A stretch of DNA of 64,000 nucleotides from Bacillota bacterium (GTDB lineage: Bacteria > Bacillota > UBA4882 > UBA10575): assembly GCA_012838955.1 (NCBI GenBank), contig DUOH01000026.1, positions 42,876 to 106,875 of the forward strand, in the 5' to 3' direction. This document shows, piece by piece, positions 52,958 through 63,600 of this stretch (position 1 is the first letter of the stretch; every line of letters starts with the position of its first letter). The notes beneath the pieces are model-generated. The model saw only the letters and a list, made by a program, of their open reading frames with translations. It was not told the origin of the DNA and did not search any database. The translations under genes were made by a program, and so were the position numbers.

Positions 52958-54223
52958 TCACTCTTCTTTAGACAGTTCAAAGTCTTTAAAAAGATAATTT
53001 GTTCCTGTTTCATCAAAAATTTGGTTGAACCATTCTATTTGTTCCCGTACGGGAACTCTTTTCGTGGCTAAAATAGATTTCAGCATCTCAAGGGCTTCTC
53101 TCATCTGTTCGATGGTGGGACGTTCGCCAGTTCGATCTAATTCATCCTGTATAGTCTGGATTCTTCGATAAGGTTTGATTACTCCCTTTTGGTATTCTTC
53201 CTGATTCCAGTTGGTATTCGGAGTAGCTACAGCGATAGCCAGACATCTGGTGATAACTGTCGGCACATGTTTTCTAAGTTGTTCATGTTTTGAGAAATAA
53301 TCGATCAACGCCCGCCTGTCCTCTTTTTGCCCGAAGCATAATGCTTCGATCTCTGGCGCATTCGCTGTTACCAGATTACTCAATACATTTTTAGGTCCCA
53401 TCTCTATGGCAATGGTGATGCCGAATTTCTGTAAGTACTGCATAGTTTTTTGCCATTGCACAGGGCTGATTAACTGTTTCGCCAACAAATCGGCGACATT
53501 CTCCGGATCACCATAAGGGCGGGCATGCACATTGGAGATCACAGGATACCTGAAAGTACCATAAGTATATCCATCAAGCTCAATCCGGAATTTCTCAGCT
53601 ATATCATTCATCAGAGGACTATGGAAGGGAGCTCCTCCGATCAATGGGCTGATTTGTCCTCCAACCTCTTGTGCCATATCTTCCACCCTCTGTACGGCCT
53701 GTGGATGTCCGGAGATTGACACTTGATTTGGAGAATTATAGCAAGAGATAAAAGCCGTCTCCTCACTAGAAGAAGCTTTCTTACATGCTTCCGCCACTAT
53801 CTCTACATCTACTCCGTCCAAGATGGTCATGGCTCCCACACCGCTATCGGCAAGTTCCTGGGCTAAAACCCCTCTTAACCGAACCATTTTTAACGCGTCA
53901 GCATAACTAATTACTCCTGCGCAAGTCAGGGCGGGGTACTCGCCCAGACTATGCCCGGCGCAAAACTGCGGAAGTACCCCAATCTCTTGAATATAAACCC
54001 GAAATGAAGCTACACTGGACACCAACAAGGCAGGAAACATATTCTGCATCTTGTTAAGTTCCAGTAAACTGCCGTTAAAACAGAGGTTGGCAAGATCAAA
54101 ACCTAAAACGTCATTTGCTTCTTCAAATGTTTGCTTAGCTATCTCAAACTGATCATAGAGCGTTTTACCCATTCCCACAAAATGTGAACCCTGTCCCGGG
54201 AATAAAAAGGCGATCTTTTCCAT
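52958..54223 (-). CDS. Free-standing (trans) acyltransferase with C-terminal extension
   Basis: 421 aa. FabD-type AT: FLFPGQGSH (7-15), GHSLGEY with Ser92, His201 in GGAPFHSPLM, GPKNVLSNL near residue 285. The last 120 residues, beyond the AT fold, are helical and charged with no motif I know. A free AT next to PKS genes implies trans-AT loading. The neighbouring glyceryl-to-hydroxymalonyl genes suggest that, like ZmaF of zwittermicin, it may take an ACP-bound unit rather than malonyl-CoA. The P-F-H-S selectivity site differs from common malonyl (HAFH) and methylmalonyl (YASH) types. Confidence 0.88.
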   Translation of the reverse strand: MEKIAFLFPGQGSHFVGMGKTLYDQFEIAKQTFEEANDVLGFDLANLCFNGSLLELNKMQNMFPALLVSSVASFRVYIQEIGVLPQFCAGHSLGEYPALTCAGVISYADALKMVRLRGVLAQELADSGVGAMTILDGVDVEIVAEACKKASSSEETAFISCYNSPNQVSISGHPQAVQRVEDMAQEVGGQISPLIGGAPFHSPLMNDIAEKFRIELDGYTYGTFRYPVISNVHARPYGDPENVADLLAKQLISPVQWQKTMQYLQKFGITIAIEMGPKNVLSNLVTANAPEIEALCFGQKEDRRALIDYFSKHEQLRKHVPTVITRCLAIAVATPNTNWNQEEYQKGVIKPYRRIQTIQDELDRTGERPTIEQMREALEMLKSILATKRVPVREQIEWFNQIFDETGTNYLFKDFELSKEE

Positions 54224-54251
54224 AAAAACACCCTTTCATCTTGCATATGTG

Positions 54252-55292
54252 TTAGTCAACTACTTTTAACCTTATATACTCAGGAACTGATTGGATTCGC
54301 TCCAAATTATTCTCCAATACAATAAAGTTCCCATCTTCCTCTATCTCTTTAAATCCAGCAAATTTATATGTAATATACATCATCCTGTTACGGTCGGTAC
54401 TCACAAATTCCGCTTTCAAATGAACGTTCGCTTCTTTGGCCAATTCCATAATATAATTAAGCATAATGGTGCCGACTCCCCTTGACATCACCCGGCAAGA
54501 CATTAACAACAGTTTGATGATCCATTCCTTGGGTCGGCATTCTATCAAAGCCAAGCCAATTTTGCCATAGGTACCAAATTTATCCTCAAGGCTGGCGATG
54601 AAAAGCTTATGATCTTTTGATCTTCGAAAGTTATCAAGTTCTTCATAAGAATAAGTATAACCGGTAGTATTTAGTTGATGGGTTCTGACGGTTAATTCTT
54701 CCGCCCTCTGTAAGTCTCCCTCCTTAACCGGGGATATGGTGAAGACCATGTTAAGGGTGGCTAAAAACTCTTCTTTAGTCCCGGTAAAGACTTCTTCCTG
54801 TCGCTCACGTTCCAGATCACTCAAATACATCAATCTTCTAATCTTTGAATCCTCTGTTATAAAACGGGGATTCATCTCCGGCAGATCTAGAAGCTCTGCT
54901 AAAACAGTTACATCCAGACATAATACATCCGGTAACGAATGCCGAACCTCTTCCCGTTCGAAGGGTTGATCATCTATGAAGGCGATGGTGTCCATACCTA
55001 TGTTTATCTTTTCTACAATTTTTTTTATCGAAGCTGACTTGGGTTGCCAATTAATTTGAGGATATAGAAAGTATTGACTTATCCCAAACTCCTCAAGTTT
55101 CTCCATGGCCATTTTATACTCATTCTTGCTGGCAATCGACTGAAGTATCCCACGCGAATCAAGAGTTTTAATGATCTCAACTATTCCTTCACGTAGAACA
55201 ACTCTACTATCTTCAAGCAAGGTGCCTATCCAGATAGTATTATCCAAATCCCATATCACGCATTTTATCTTCTTTTCTTCTTTCTTTTCCAC
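54252..55292 (-). CDS. FkbH-like glyceryl-ACP synthase (HAD)
   Basis: 346 aa. N-terminal HAD fold with D15-L-D17-N-T and IAFIDDQPFEREEV, and a C-terminal GNAT-like half (about 190-340). FkbH takes glyceryl from 1,3-bisphosphoglycerate, dephosphorylates it and loads it on a dedicated ACP, the first step to hydroxy- or methoxymalonyl-ACP. FkbI-, FkbJ- and FkbK-like genes lie upstream in the same operon. Confidence 0.9.
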   Translation of the reverse strand: MEKKEEKKIKCVIWDLDNTIWIGTLLEDSRVVLREGIVEIIKTLDSRGILQSIASKNEYKMAMEKLEEFGISQYFLYPQINWQPKSASIKKIVEKINIGMDTIAFIDDQPFEREEVRHSLPDVLCLDVTVLAELLDLPEMNPRFITEDSKIRRLMYLSDLERERQEEVFTGTKEEFLATLNMVFTISPVKEGDLQRAEELTVRTHQLNTTGYTYSYEELDNFRRSKDHKLFIASLEDKFGTYGKIGLALIECRPKEWIIKLLLMSCRVMSRGVGTIMLNYIMELAKEANVHLKAEFVSTDRNRMMYITYKFAGFKEIEEDGNFIVLENNLERIQSVPEYIRLKVVD

Positions 55293-55337
55293 ACCGCTTA
55301 CCTCCTCATAATAACCTTCATCGGGAAGCAGGTGTAT

Positions 55338-56474
55338 CTATACATAACTTCTGAAGGCGTTGGTAGCAATCATCACCTCATGCATCTGGGTTGTCCCCTC
55401 AATGATCTCGTTTATTTTTGCGTCTCTGTAATACCTTTCTACCGGGTAATCCCGGCAACATCCATTAGCGCCATGGATTTGTACGGCATCACTTGCTACT
55501 TGAACCGCCATTTTAGAAGCAAAGTATTTGGCGTTCCATATAGCCATAATAGAATCTGGATCTCCTATTTCTTTTAGATAACCGGCATTTAGACATAACA
55601 GTCTCGCCGCTTCAATGTTTACCACCATTTCTGTGATGATCTTCTGTATTAGCTGGTTTTTCCTTAATGCTTGTCCAAATTGTCTTCTTTTTCTTGCATA
55701 ACGTAAACTCTCTACCAGACAGGCCTGGGCAAGCCCTACGCAGCCACATGCTACAGTGTATCTCCCATAATCCAAACTGGACATGGCCACATGAGATAAT
55801 CCCGTTCCTACCGCACCGACAATGTTTTCTTTAGGGATCCGACAATTTTCCATTATTACTTCGGCGATCATGGAAGCCCTGGCGCCCATTAGCCCGTTTA
55901 TTGGTTTGGTGGAAAAACCGGGGCTTTTCCGTTCAACTAAAAAAGCGGTGAGTTTATCTTCACACCTGGCGAAGATTAAGAATAGATCCGCAATTTGCCC
56001 CATGGTTATCCATTTTTTTCTTCCATTTAAGATATAATAATCACCATCTAACACAGCAGTTGTCTCCACACTTTTCGCGTCGCTACCCACGTTCGGCTCT
56101 GTAAGACCAAACGCGCCAATCACCTTGCCTGAAGCCATCTTGGGAAGCCAATAATCCTTCTGCTCCTGCACACACCATTTATTAATCGCCAAGGCCACCA
56201 TCCCATGAACGGTCAATAAACTTCTGGCGGAAGAACACCCTCTGCCAAATTCTTCATTTAGCAACCCTAAAGTGATCATATCCATCTCCAAACCGCCATA
56301 TCTTCTGGGAATCATTGAGCCCATATATCCTTTTTCTGACATTTTTTTATATATTTCAGTGCACATGTGCTCGTCTCGATCATTCCTGTCTGCCTCAGGG
56401 ATAATTACCGTATCCACAAAGATGCGGAATTCTTCTTTATACTTCAATTGTTCGGGAGTAAACTCTATTTTCAT
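55338..56474 (-). CDS. FkbI-like acyl-ACP dehydrogenase
   Basis: 378 aa acyl-CoA dehydrogenase fold: AFGLTEPNVGSDAKSVETTA (flavin region), RKKWITMGQIADLF and the end E-I-I-E-G-T-T-Q. In hydroxymalonyl-ACP pathways FkbI oxidises the C1-tethered glyceryl chain after FkbK. The context gives this role; on sequence alone it could be a fatty acyl-CoA dehydrogenase. Confidence 0.9.
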   Translation of the reverse strand: MKIEFTPEQLKYKEEFRIFVDTVIIPEADRNDRDEHMCTEIYKKMSEKGYMGSMIPRRYGGLEMDMITLGLLNEEFGRGCSSARSLLTVHGMVALAINKWCVQEQKDYWLPKMASGKVIGAFGLTEPNVGSDAKSVETTAVLDGDYYILNGRKKWITMGQIADLFLIFARCEDKLTAFLVERKSPGFSTKPINGLMGARASMIAEVIMENCRIPKENIVGAVGTGLSHVAMSSLDYGRYTVACGCVGLAQACLVESLRYARKRRQFGQALRKNQLIQKIITEMVVNIEAARLLCLNAGYLKEIGDPDSIMAIWNAKYFASKMAVQVASDAVQIHGANGCCRDYPVERYYRDAKINEIIEGTTQMHEVMIATNAFRSYV

Positions 56475-56492
56475 CTTCCAACCCCCCCAAAT

Positions 56493-56744
56493 TTAACTTG
56501 CCAGATTAAGCTTATGATCAACAAATGCCACAATGGCCTTTATTGTCCGGAAATTGTTCAGATCCAAGTCTTTGTTGTCAATGACAATGCCAAATTCCTT
56601 TTCTAAAAACATTACCAATTGCATTGCAAATAAGGAGTTTACAAAGCCGAGCGCAAAAATATCCTCGTCTTCCTGCAATTCATGTTTTCGGAAAAACTTA
56701 GCCAAAAAAGCCTTTATTTTTATAATTTTCTCTTCCATTATCAA
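56493..56744 (-). CDS. FkbJ-like acyl carrier protein
   Basis: 83 aa, with S37 in A-L-G-F-V-N-S-L as the pantetheine site; the F-V-N-S form is typical of dedicated ACPs of this pathway. It lies 38 nt downstream of the FkbK-like gene and 19 nt upstream of the FkbI-like gene. It would carry the glyceryl to hydroxymalonyl intermediates. Confidence 0.9.
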   Translation of the reverse strand: MIMEEKIIKIKAFLAKFFRKHELQEDEDIFALGFVNSLFAMQLVMFLEKEFGIVIDNKDLDLNNFRTIKAIVAFVDHKLNLAS

Positions 56745-56781
56745 TTTCCTCTTTTCCTTTTATTTTATTTTAATTTAAAAT

Positions 56782-57633
56782 TTAATACTCATAAAAGCCT
56801 TGACCGGACTTTCTTCCAAGCAAACCGGCGTCTACCATCTTTCTTAGTAAAGGACAACAACGAAATTTGGGATCCTGATAGCTCTGATACAAAATATCAA
56901 GAGAGTTAACGACAGTATCCAATCCGATCAGATCTGCGGTTTCAAGTGGTCCCATTTTATGTCCGAAACATTTTTTGAATATGTTATCCACATCTTCAGC
57001 TGTGGCTACTTGGTCCTGTACAACAAAAGCAGCTTCATTCATTAACAAATGCGACAATCTGTTGGAAACAAACCCCGGCAGGTCATTGACGATAATACAT
57101 TCCTTACCAATATCCCTGAGAAGCTCTTCAACAGTTTTTATCGTCTCCATCGAAGTGTGATAACCTTTAATCGTCTCCACGGTTTTCTTCAGCGGAACCG
57201 GGTTCATAAAATGGACACCAACTACTTTTGTAGGCCGTTTCGTCAAAGAACCGATTTTAGTAATTGATATACAGGAAGTATTAGCTAAAAATATGCAATG
57301 CTCAGGACAGATTGGATCGATTTTGTGATAAACCTCTTTTTTGATCTCCCATATTTCAGGCACGTTTTCAATAACAAAATCCACATCCCTCAATAGCTCA
57401 TAGTCGGTGGTAAATCGGATCTGCGCCATTACAATCTCGGGATCTTCCGGCTCCAGATCTTTATTAAAGAGAGTTTGAAGACGTATATCCCGAAAGATAT
57501 CTTCTTTTGCCTTCTCCAGAATTTCTGCTGAGAGATCAATCAGAACCACCGAATACCCCTTTTGCGCAAAACTCTGAGCCACACCCGTTCCCATCACACC
57601 TGCTCCGATAATGCCTACCTTCTTTTTTTTCAT
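56782..57633 (-). CDS. FkbK-like 3-hydroxyacyl dehydrogenase
   Basis: 283 aa. NAD-binding G-x-G-x2-G at 10-15 in IGAGVMGTG, catalytic His in VGVHFMNPVPL, and NRLSHLLMNEA. The closest well-known relative is 3-hydroxybutyryl-CoA dehydrogenase, but the location next to FkbH/I/J-like genes points to oxidation of glyceryl-ACP. It starts 43 nt after the megasynthase stop. Confidence 0.88.
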   Translation of the reverse strand: MKKKKVGIIGAGVMGTGVAQSFAQKGYSVVLIDLSAEILEKAKEDIFRDIRLQTLFNKDLEPEDPEIVMAQIRFTTDYELLRDVDFVIENVPEIWEIKKEVYHKIDPICPEHCIFLANTSCISITKIGSLTKRPTKVVGVHFMNPVPLKKTVETIKGYHTSMETIKTVEELLRDIGKECIIVNDLPGFVSNRLSHLLMNEAAFVVQDQVATAEDVDNIFKKCFGHKMGPLETADLIGLDTVVNSLDILYQSYQDPKFRCCPLLRKMVDAGLLGRKSGQGFYEY

Positions 57634-57676
57634 TCATTCTACCCCTCCCTTAATTTATTACCTTTTTATATCTCAA

Positions 57677-60600
57677 TTATAGAAGCTCGTCTTTAAGAAC
57701 CTGTCTGTCTTCTTTTAAGATATATTCCGAGAGTTTGGCGATTGTGGGATTGTCAAACATCTCTAATATCCCTATTTTCCCGGGATAAAGCCGTTCAATT
57801 TCTGTATGTATTCTGACCATAAGCAGAGAATTGCCCCCCATCTCAAAAAAGTCATCATGTATTCCTAGATCTTCTACTTCCAGTATGCTTTGGCAGATTT
57901 CCAGCAGGCGTTCTTCTACTTCATTGCGGGGATGATCAATTTCGGCTGTGGTTCTTCCGCTGAATTCCGGTTCAGGTAAGGCATTCTTATCTACCTTGCC
58001 ATTACTAGTCAGAGGAATCTTTTCCACATACATAAAACATGAAGGAATCATATAATCAGGCAGGTGTTTACTGAGATATGCTTTTAACTCCACAGTTTGC
58101 AAAGGCCGGTCAGAAACAAGATAGGCGCATAAGATCTTTTTCATATTTTTATCGTTTTTCTCAATGACCGCCACATTAGTTATACCTTCATAATCCAATA
58201 AACAAGATTCAATCTCACCTAACTCCACTCTGTAACCTCTTATTTTAACCTGATGGTCTTTTCGCCCAAGGAATTCAATGTATAGCCCCCCACCTGAGTG
58301 GTGCTTTCTCATCACCCCGTAATCCCCGGTTTTATAAATCCGCCCAAATTCCGGATGTTCTAAAAACGCCGCCCTGGTTTTCTCTTCGTCATTGTAATAC
58401 CCTTCGGCAACTCCACTCCCTCCGATGTAAAGCTCGCCTGGGACATCAATCGGACATAACTCCATCCTAAAGTTCAACACATAGAACCTTTGGTTGGCCA
58501 GTGGTCGGCCATAAGGAACGCTCTTTAAACCCTCCTCCATCTCCTCTGTTGGATAATAAATTGACCAGATGGCGCCCTCGGTGGCTCCTCCCAAGCTTAT
58601 TACTTGACAATCACTATAATAGCGCCGGATTCGATCGGGTAATTTCACCGGAATCCAGTCTCCACTTAGCAAAGCCAGTCTTAAACTGTTAGTTCTTCCT
58701 TCACCATCTGAAGAGGCAGTTACCGCTGTCATGTCTTGTACTTCAAAAGCTTCTTCCTGCTCTACCTTTTCTTCAGACATTTGTGCACAGACCAACGGAC
58801 TTGTTGCTTCCCGGTTTTTCCGATCCGGTTTTAGACCTATTTCGATGGTGTGTATCCATACTTGTTCAGGAGTAAGGTTAAAATATTCACTTATTTTGTC
58901 AAAGTCCATATTACCGATGGAACAAACACCAATCTCTAAAAGCTCAGCTATATAGGTGAGCGTGGCAACCATTATGCCTGCATCGATACAGGCGTAAAAA
59001 TACCCCATTGCGCTATATTTAGGCATGGTCACCCCTGCATTGTAGAGTAGAAAGATAGAAACAGCGGAGGAATTGAATATTGGTTTGTTCGTATAATAAT
59101 AGGCCCCACTGTCGATCACAGCGTGTTCATTTACCAAGTAGAAACTATTGTCAACTGGACTATAGTAATATAAACCCTTGTCTAAGCCTTGGACCCGCCC
59201 CTCCTTTACATAGAAGAAAATATCTATAGGATACAACCCTCCTGCGCAGGCATAGTTATATGTTATACCGTTCTTGCCTCTTTTTTGTCTGAAAACGGAA
59301 AAGAGGTGTGACAATGTAACAAATGGTATCTCTACAGTATCATCAAATGTTCTGTAAGTACGGCGCCCGGTAATTACTTGCGGATACTCTACCTTCTCAT
59401 CTAAAGGTATTCTTTTACCTTTAATCCCTTCGAAGCGCCTGTTTAATTGGATCTGTTTGAATTTTTCATATTCTTCCTCTATATAGATTATTTTTTCACT
59501 GTACCGATTCCTGAACAACCTGGCCTGGGAGTAGAATACTTCCTGTGGAGACTGTATTGAGTGAATAAGAATCTTCTTTTGGATCAATTTCTCTATAAAC
59601 TCGTTCAACAGTCTCTGATCCACTTGCCCGAACTTAGCGGTCAATTCATTCAGCGCTATACCGTTCTGAGTCAGAAAGTAAAATTCAGGGAAGAGAGCGG
59701 AGGCAAAATCAGGACAGGCCATATCTCCAATGAACACCCGGTCATTTTCTCTTCTCCAAAAGATCGCCGAAGACCAGTAGTATTTCCGCTCTTCCTCGGA
59801 TTCCGGCTTCACTAAGGCAAGATCAATTGGCTGATCAGACAGAAGCGCCGATTTATTCTGGGCGGAGCTCTTCTCCTGCCCGGTCTTTTCTATACTGTCT
59901 AACATTAGGTCCATAATCGCCGGAACTGAATTCCAAATAGTTATGCTCTGTTCCTCAATGACTTTGGCCAGATGCCTCACATCTCTCTGATCGGGCGTCA
60001 TCACAAGGGCCGCGCCGACGCTTAAAGCGCCAAATATATCATAAACCGAAAGGTCAAAGCCGATTGATGATACGCCCAAAATCCTATCTTTTTGCGTTAC
60101 ATTAAATTTTCTATTAATATCAAGAACAGTATTGGCCGCTGCTTGGTGAGTCACAGCCACCCCTTTGGGTCTTCCCGTGCTTCCGGAGGTGTATATGATG
60201 TATGCTAAATCTTCTGGAACGTTGCTAATCTCTACTTCATCACCGGAATACTCGCTTAAAATATTCCGCTGACATAGATCGGGCTTCAGTAAAATTCGGC
60301 ATCCACTATTCGTCAACATATATTCCTGGCGACCTTCCGGATAAGCCGGATCGATCGGAACATAAGCTCCACCACTTTTTAGAATGCCCATGACATTTAT
60401 GATACTTTCAATGGAACGCTCAGCCAGTACCCCGACTACCTGTTTTTTGCCTATTCCCTGTTCCTTTAAGTAACGCGCAACCTGATTTGATCTTTGATCA
60501 AGCTCCCTGTAAGTTATAGATTGGTCTTCAAAAACTACGGCTACGTTATCCGGTGTCCGTTTTGTTTGCTCAATGAAGAGACCATGCAGTAATGAGGCTT

Positions 60601-63600
60601 CAATCCCCTCCTGGTCAGTGCTGTTATATTCCTCCAAAAGCCGCTGGTCGCTTTCGCCGACGGTTGGTAGATACACCTCGTCATCGGCATCGATTAAAGT
60701 AAGAATCACCTTGGTATACTGCGCAAACATCTCTTCGATGACGTCTTCCGCAAAAAGCTCCTCTACATAATCCCAGTTAATAACTAGATTCCCGTCTATC
60801 TCCATAGCCTGATTATCCAGATATACCTGGGATGAGGGGTTTACTCCCGTGATGAACTTTCCTAACCTGCTCCAATCATCTATGGAGTTTTCAAATAACA
60901 TACTAGTAAATACATACGGCATTGCCGTTCTGGCGCCCAAATTATTATGCTTGACAAATTCCCTGATAAATTCCACCCCATCATAATGTCTATGCTCCAG
61001 CGCTTCAAGGATGTTCTTCTGAACCTGTGCGGCCCTGTCCCAAACGGTAGTGCCGAGATTTAAGTCAACCTCCAACAGAAATAGTGATGTAAAATCGCCG
61101 ATCACTTTATCAATATCTTCATGAAGCAATAACCGGTTAAACGCCGGTAAATTAATGGGTATTCGTGCTTGATTGCCCCAGAAACCCAAGACTTCCGCAT
61201 AGGCTGCCCCTAAAAGCGCTGTGGGTGTAACGCCATGCTGCTTGGCTTCTTCTTTAAGTTTTTTCCAATCCTCATGCTCAAAACTCATACTCAGCCTCTT
61301 GAAATGTACCTTGTTCACGCTGGAAGGGTCACACTTCAACGGCAATAAAGGCGCGGAAGGAAAGCTTTCCAGCTTGGCCAGCCAATACTCTTTATCCCGG
61401 GTATAAAGTGGCGATTCCTTAATTTGTTGATAAACCGTCATATAATCCCGGAAATTAATCGGAATTTCCGGCAATTGCAAATCCGGATGATCATAAAACG
61501 CCACCAATTCTCTGTACATAATCTGCACGCTCATCCCGTCGCTAATCAAGAGATCGTTTAAAATAAACAAGTAGTGGGTGTCCGGAGAAAGCTTGAAGGC
61601 TTTAAAGGCAAACAGCGGCCATTCATCGGGTTTAAACTGATGGTGGGAGAGTTTTTCTCTCTGTTCTAAGATGCGCTTGTGTTTTGTCTCATCATCCAAA
61701 GCGCTTAAGTCTTCCACTTCAATTAGGTAATCCGGCACTTCCGCCAAGATTTGCTGCTCCCTGCTTGGAAGAATAACTGCGCGTAACATCGGATGTCTCT
61801 TTATTACCTTCTGGAGAGCCAGATTAAACCTTTTTATGTCAAGTTTAGTCTCTAATTCCATATAGTTCTGTGTGGAGACTCCGCTCAACTCATATTTGGC
61901 CTCCCGCCCGATCAGGTATGCCATCTGAATATCCGTCAAGGGGAAAGGTTCATACATCTTCTCCGGATCGGCCTTTAGCACCGGATAAGGAATTTGCTCC
62001 TCATGTTGCTCAGTCATCACCAAGTCCGCCAATTTAGCGACTGTGATGCCTTGGATAAAGACATTATAATTGAGTTGCAGACCAAATCTTGATCTCACCT
62101 TGGCCACAATTCTCATCATGGCAATTGAATCTACTCCAAGCTCAATCAGGTTGTCATAGACATCGAGCTCTGCAAATCCCAATAATTCGCCGATTATTTG
62201 CCCCACTTCTTTTTCTATCTCTGTATATCTACTGTCAGGTCTGCCTTTTAAGATCACCTCACGTACGGGTTGATCCTTTTGGGGTTTAATTGTCTTCCCG
62301 ATAGGTAGGAAAACAAGCCTCCCATTCTCCACCATTACCATATCTTCTTTGCCGGTCGTTGTCAGTCGGTTGACAAACCTTCCCCTCTTCTCTTCCAAAG
62401 CAGCGCATAAACCGGGGGAAAGCTTAAACGGTAAAGCCTCCAGGATTGAAAGAGTCTCTTCAGTATAGTTAATCTCTCCAATAATTACCCTGGTCAGACT
62501 GGTGTTTAAGACCTCTTCAAACCCACAAATAGCTTTCTTCGTTGTTATTGCCTTGAATAATGTATCAACATTAATACCATAATCTACTGACATTCCAGTC
62601 TCTTTCCAGGATACCCAGTTTATTGTTATTGTCTTCAGTCCAAGACTACCGCGGTAAGCAGCATAGGAATCCAGATAAGAATTGGCGGCCACATAATCAC
62701 CCTGTCCTGCCTCTCCGGATACTGTCAACCCGGAAGAAAACATGACAAAAAAGTCCGGTTTATCCTCTCTGGTTAGCTGATCCAGCAACCATGTCCCCTG
62801 TACCTTCGGTTGCAGTACCTTGTCAAAAGAAGTTTCCTCTCTGGTTACGATTACTCCGCCTCCTGCTAGACCTGCGCTATGAACTATCCCGTTTATTCTG
62901 TGATACTTATTCCGTAAATGACTGATCAGGGGCTCTATTTCAGTAACCTTGGATACGTCAGCACTGTAACAAACAACCTCCGAACCGGTGGCCTCCATCT
63001 CCATCAGGGCTTTTATCTTCTTACATAATTTCTCATCTTCAGCTCTTTCCAATATTTCATCCCACTGGGCACGCGCCGGGAACTCTGAACGATTAATCAA
63101 CGCCAGCTTTACCTTGGCTTTTTTCGTCATGAACCTGGCAATCTCAATTCCGATCCCACCCGTACCGCCAGTAATTATGTAGACCCCGTCCTCTTTTAAC
63201 TCCACCTTTTCCTCAGGGTAATCAGCCAAGACTACCTCACTAAACTCTTCCACATAGCGTTGGCCTTTACGATACGCCGTCGCATATCCACTGTTATCCG
63301 CCTTGATCTCAGAGAGAAGATTATTAATAAGGTCGGCATCGATCTGATCGTCTATATCAATACATCTACATTTCAACTGAGGGTATTCCTGTCCGACGAT
63401 CTTGCCGAGTCCGATCAACGGAGCATGCTCAGGATAAATTCTTTCTTCTTCACCTGTTACCTGATGGACGTAGTTGGTTAGCAAAACTATCTCAAGATCC
63501 TGATCTATCCCAGCTTTTAAAATAGCCCGTACCAGATAGAACAGGCTGTAAACACCTCTTTCCTGACTCTCATTTAATTCAGTGAGTGTACTTACTTCTT

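Noticed and set aside
52958..57633. Cassette considered as complete methoxymalonyl-ACP synthesis
   Set aside because: No FkbG-like O-methyltransferase lies in the visible part; only the hydroxymalonyl stage is supported.
56782..57633. Considered as butyrate-pathway 3-hydroxybutyryl-CoA dehydrogenase with its acyl-CoA dehydrogenase partner
   Set aside because: No thiolase, crotonase or EtfAB is nearby, and an ACP and FkbH lie in the same run.
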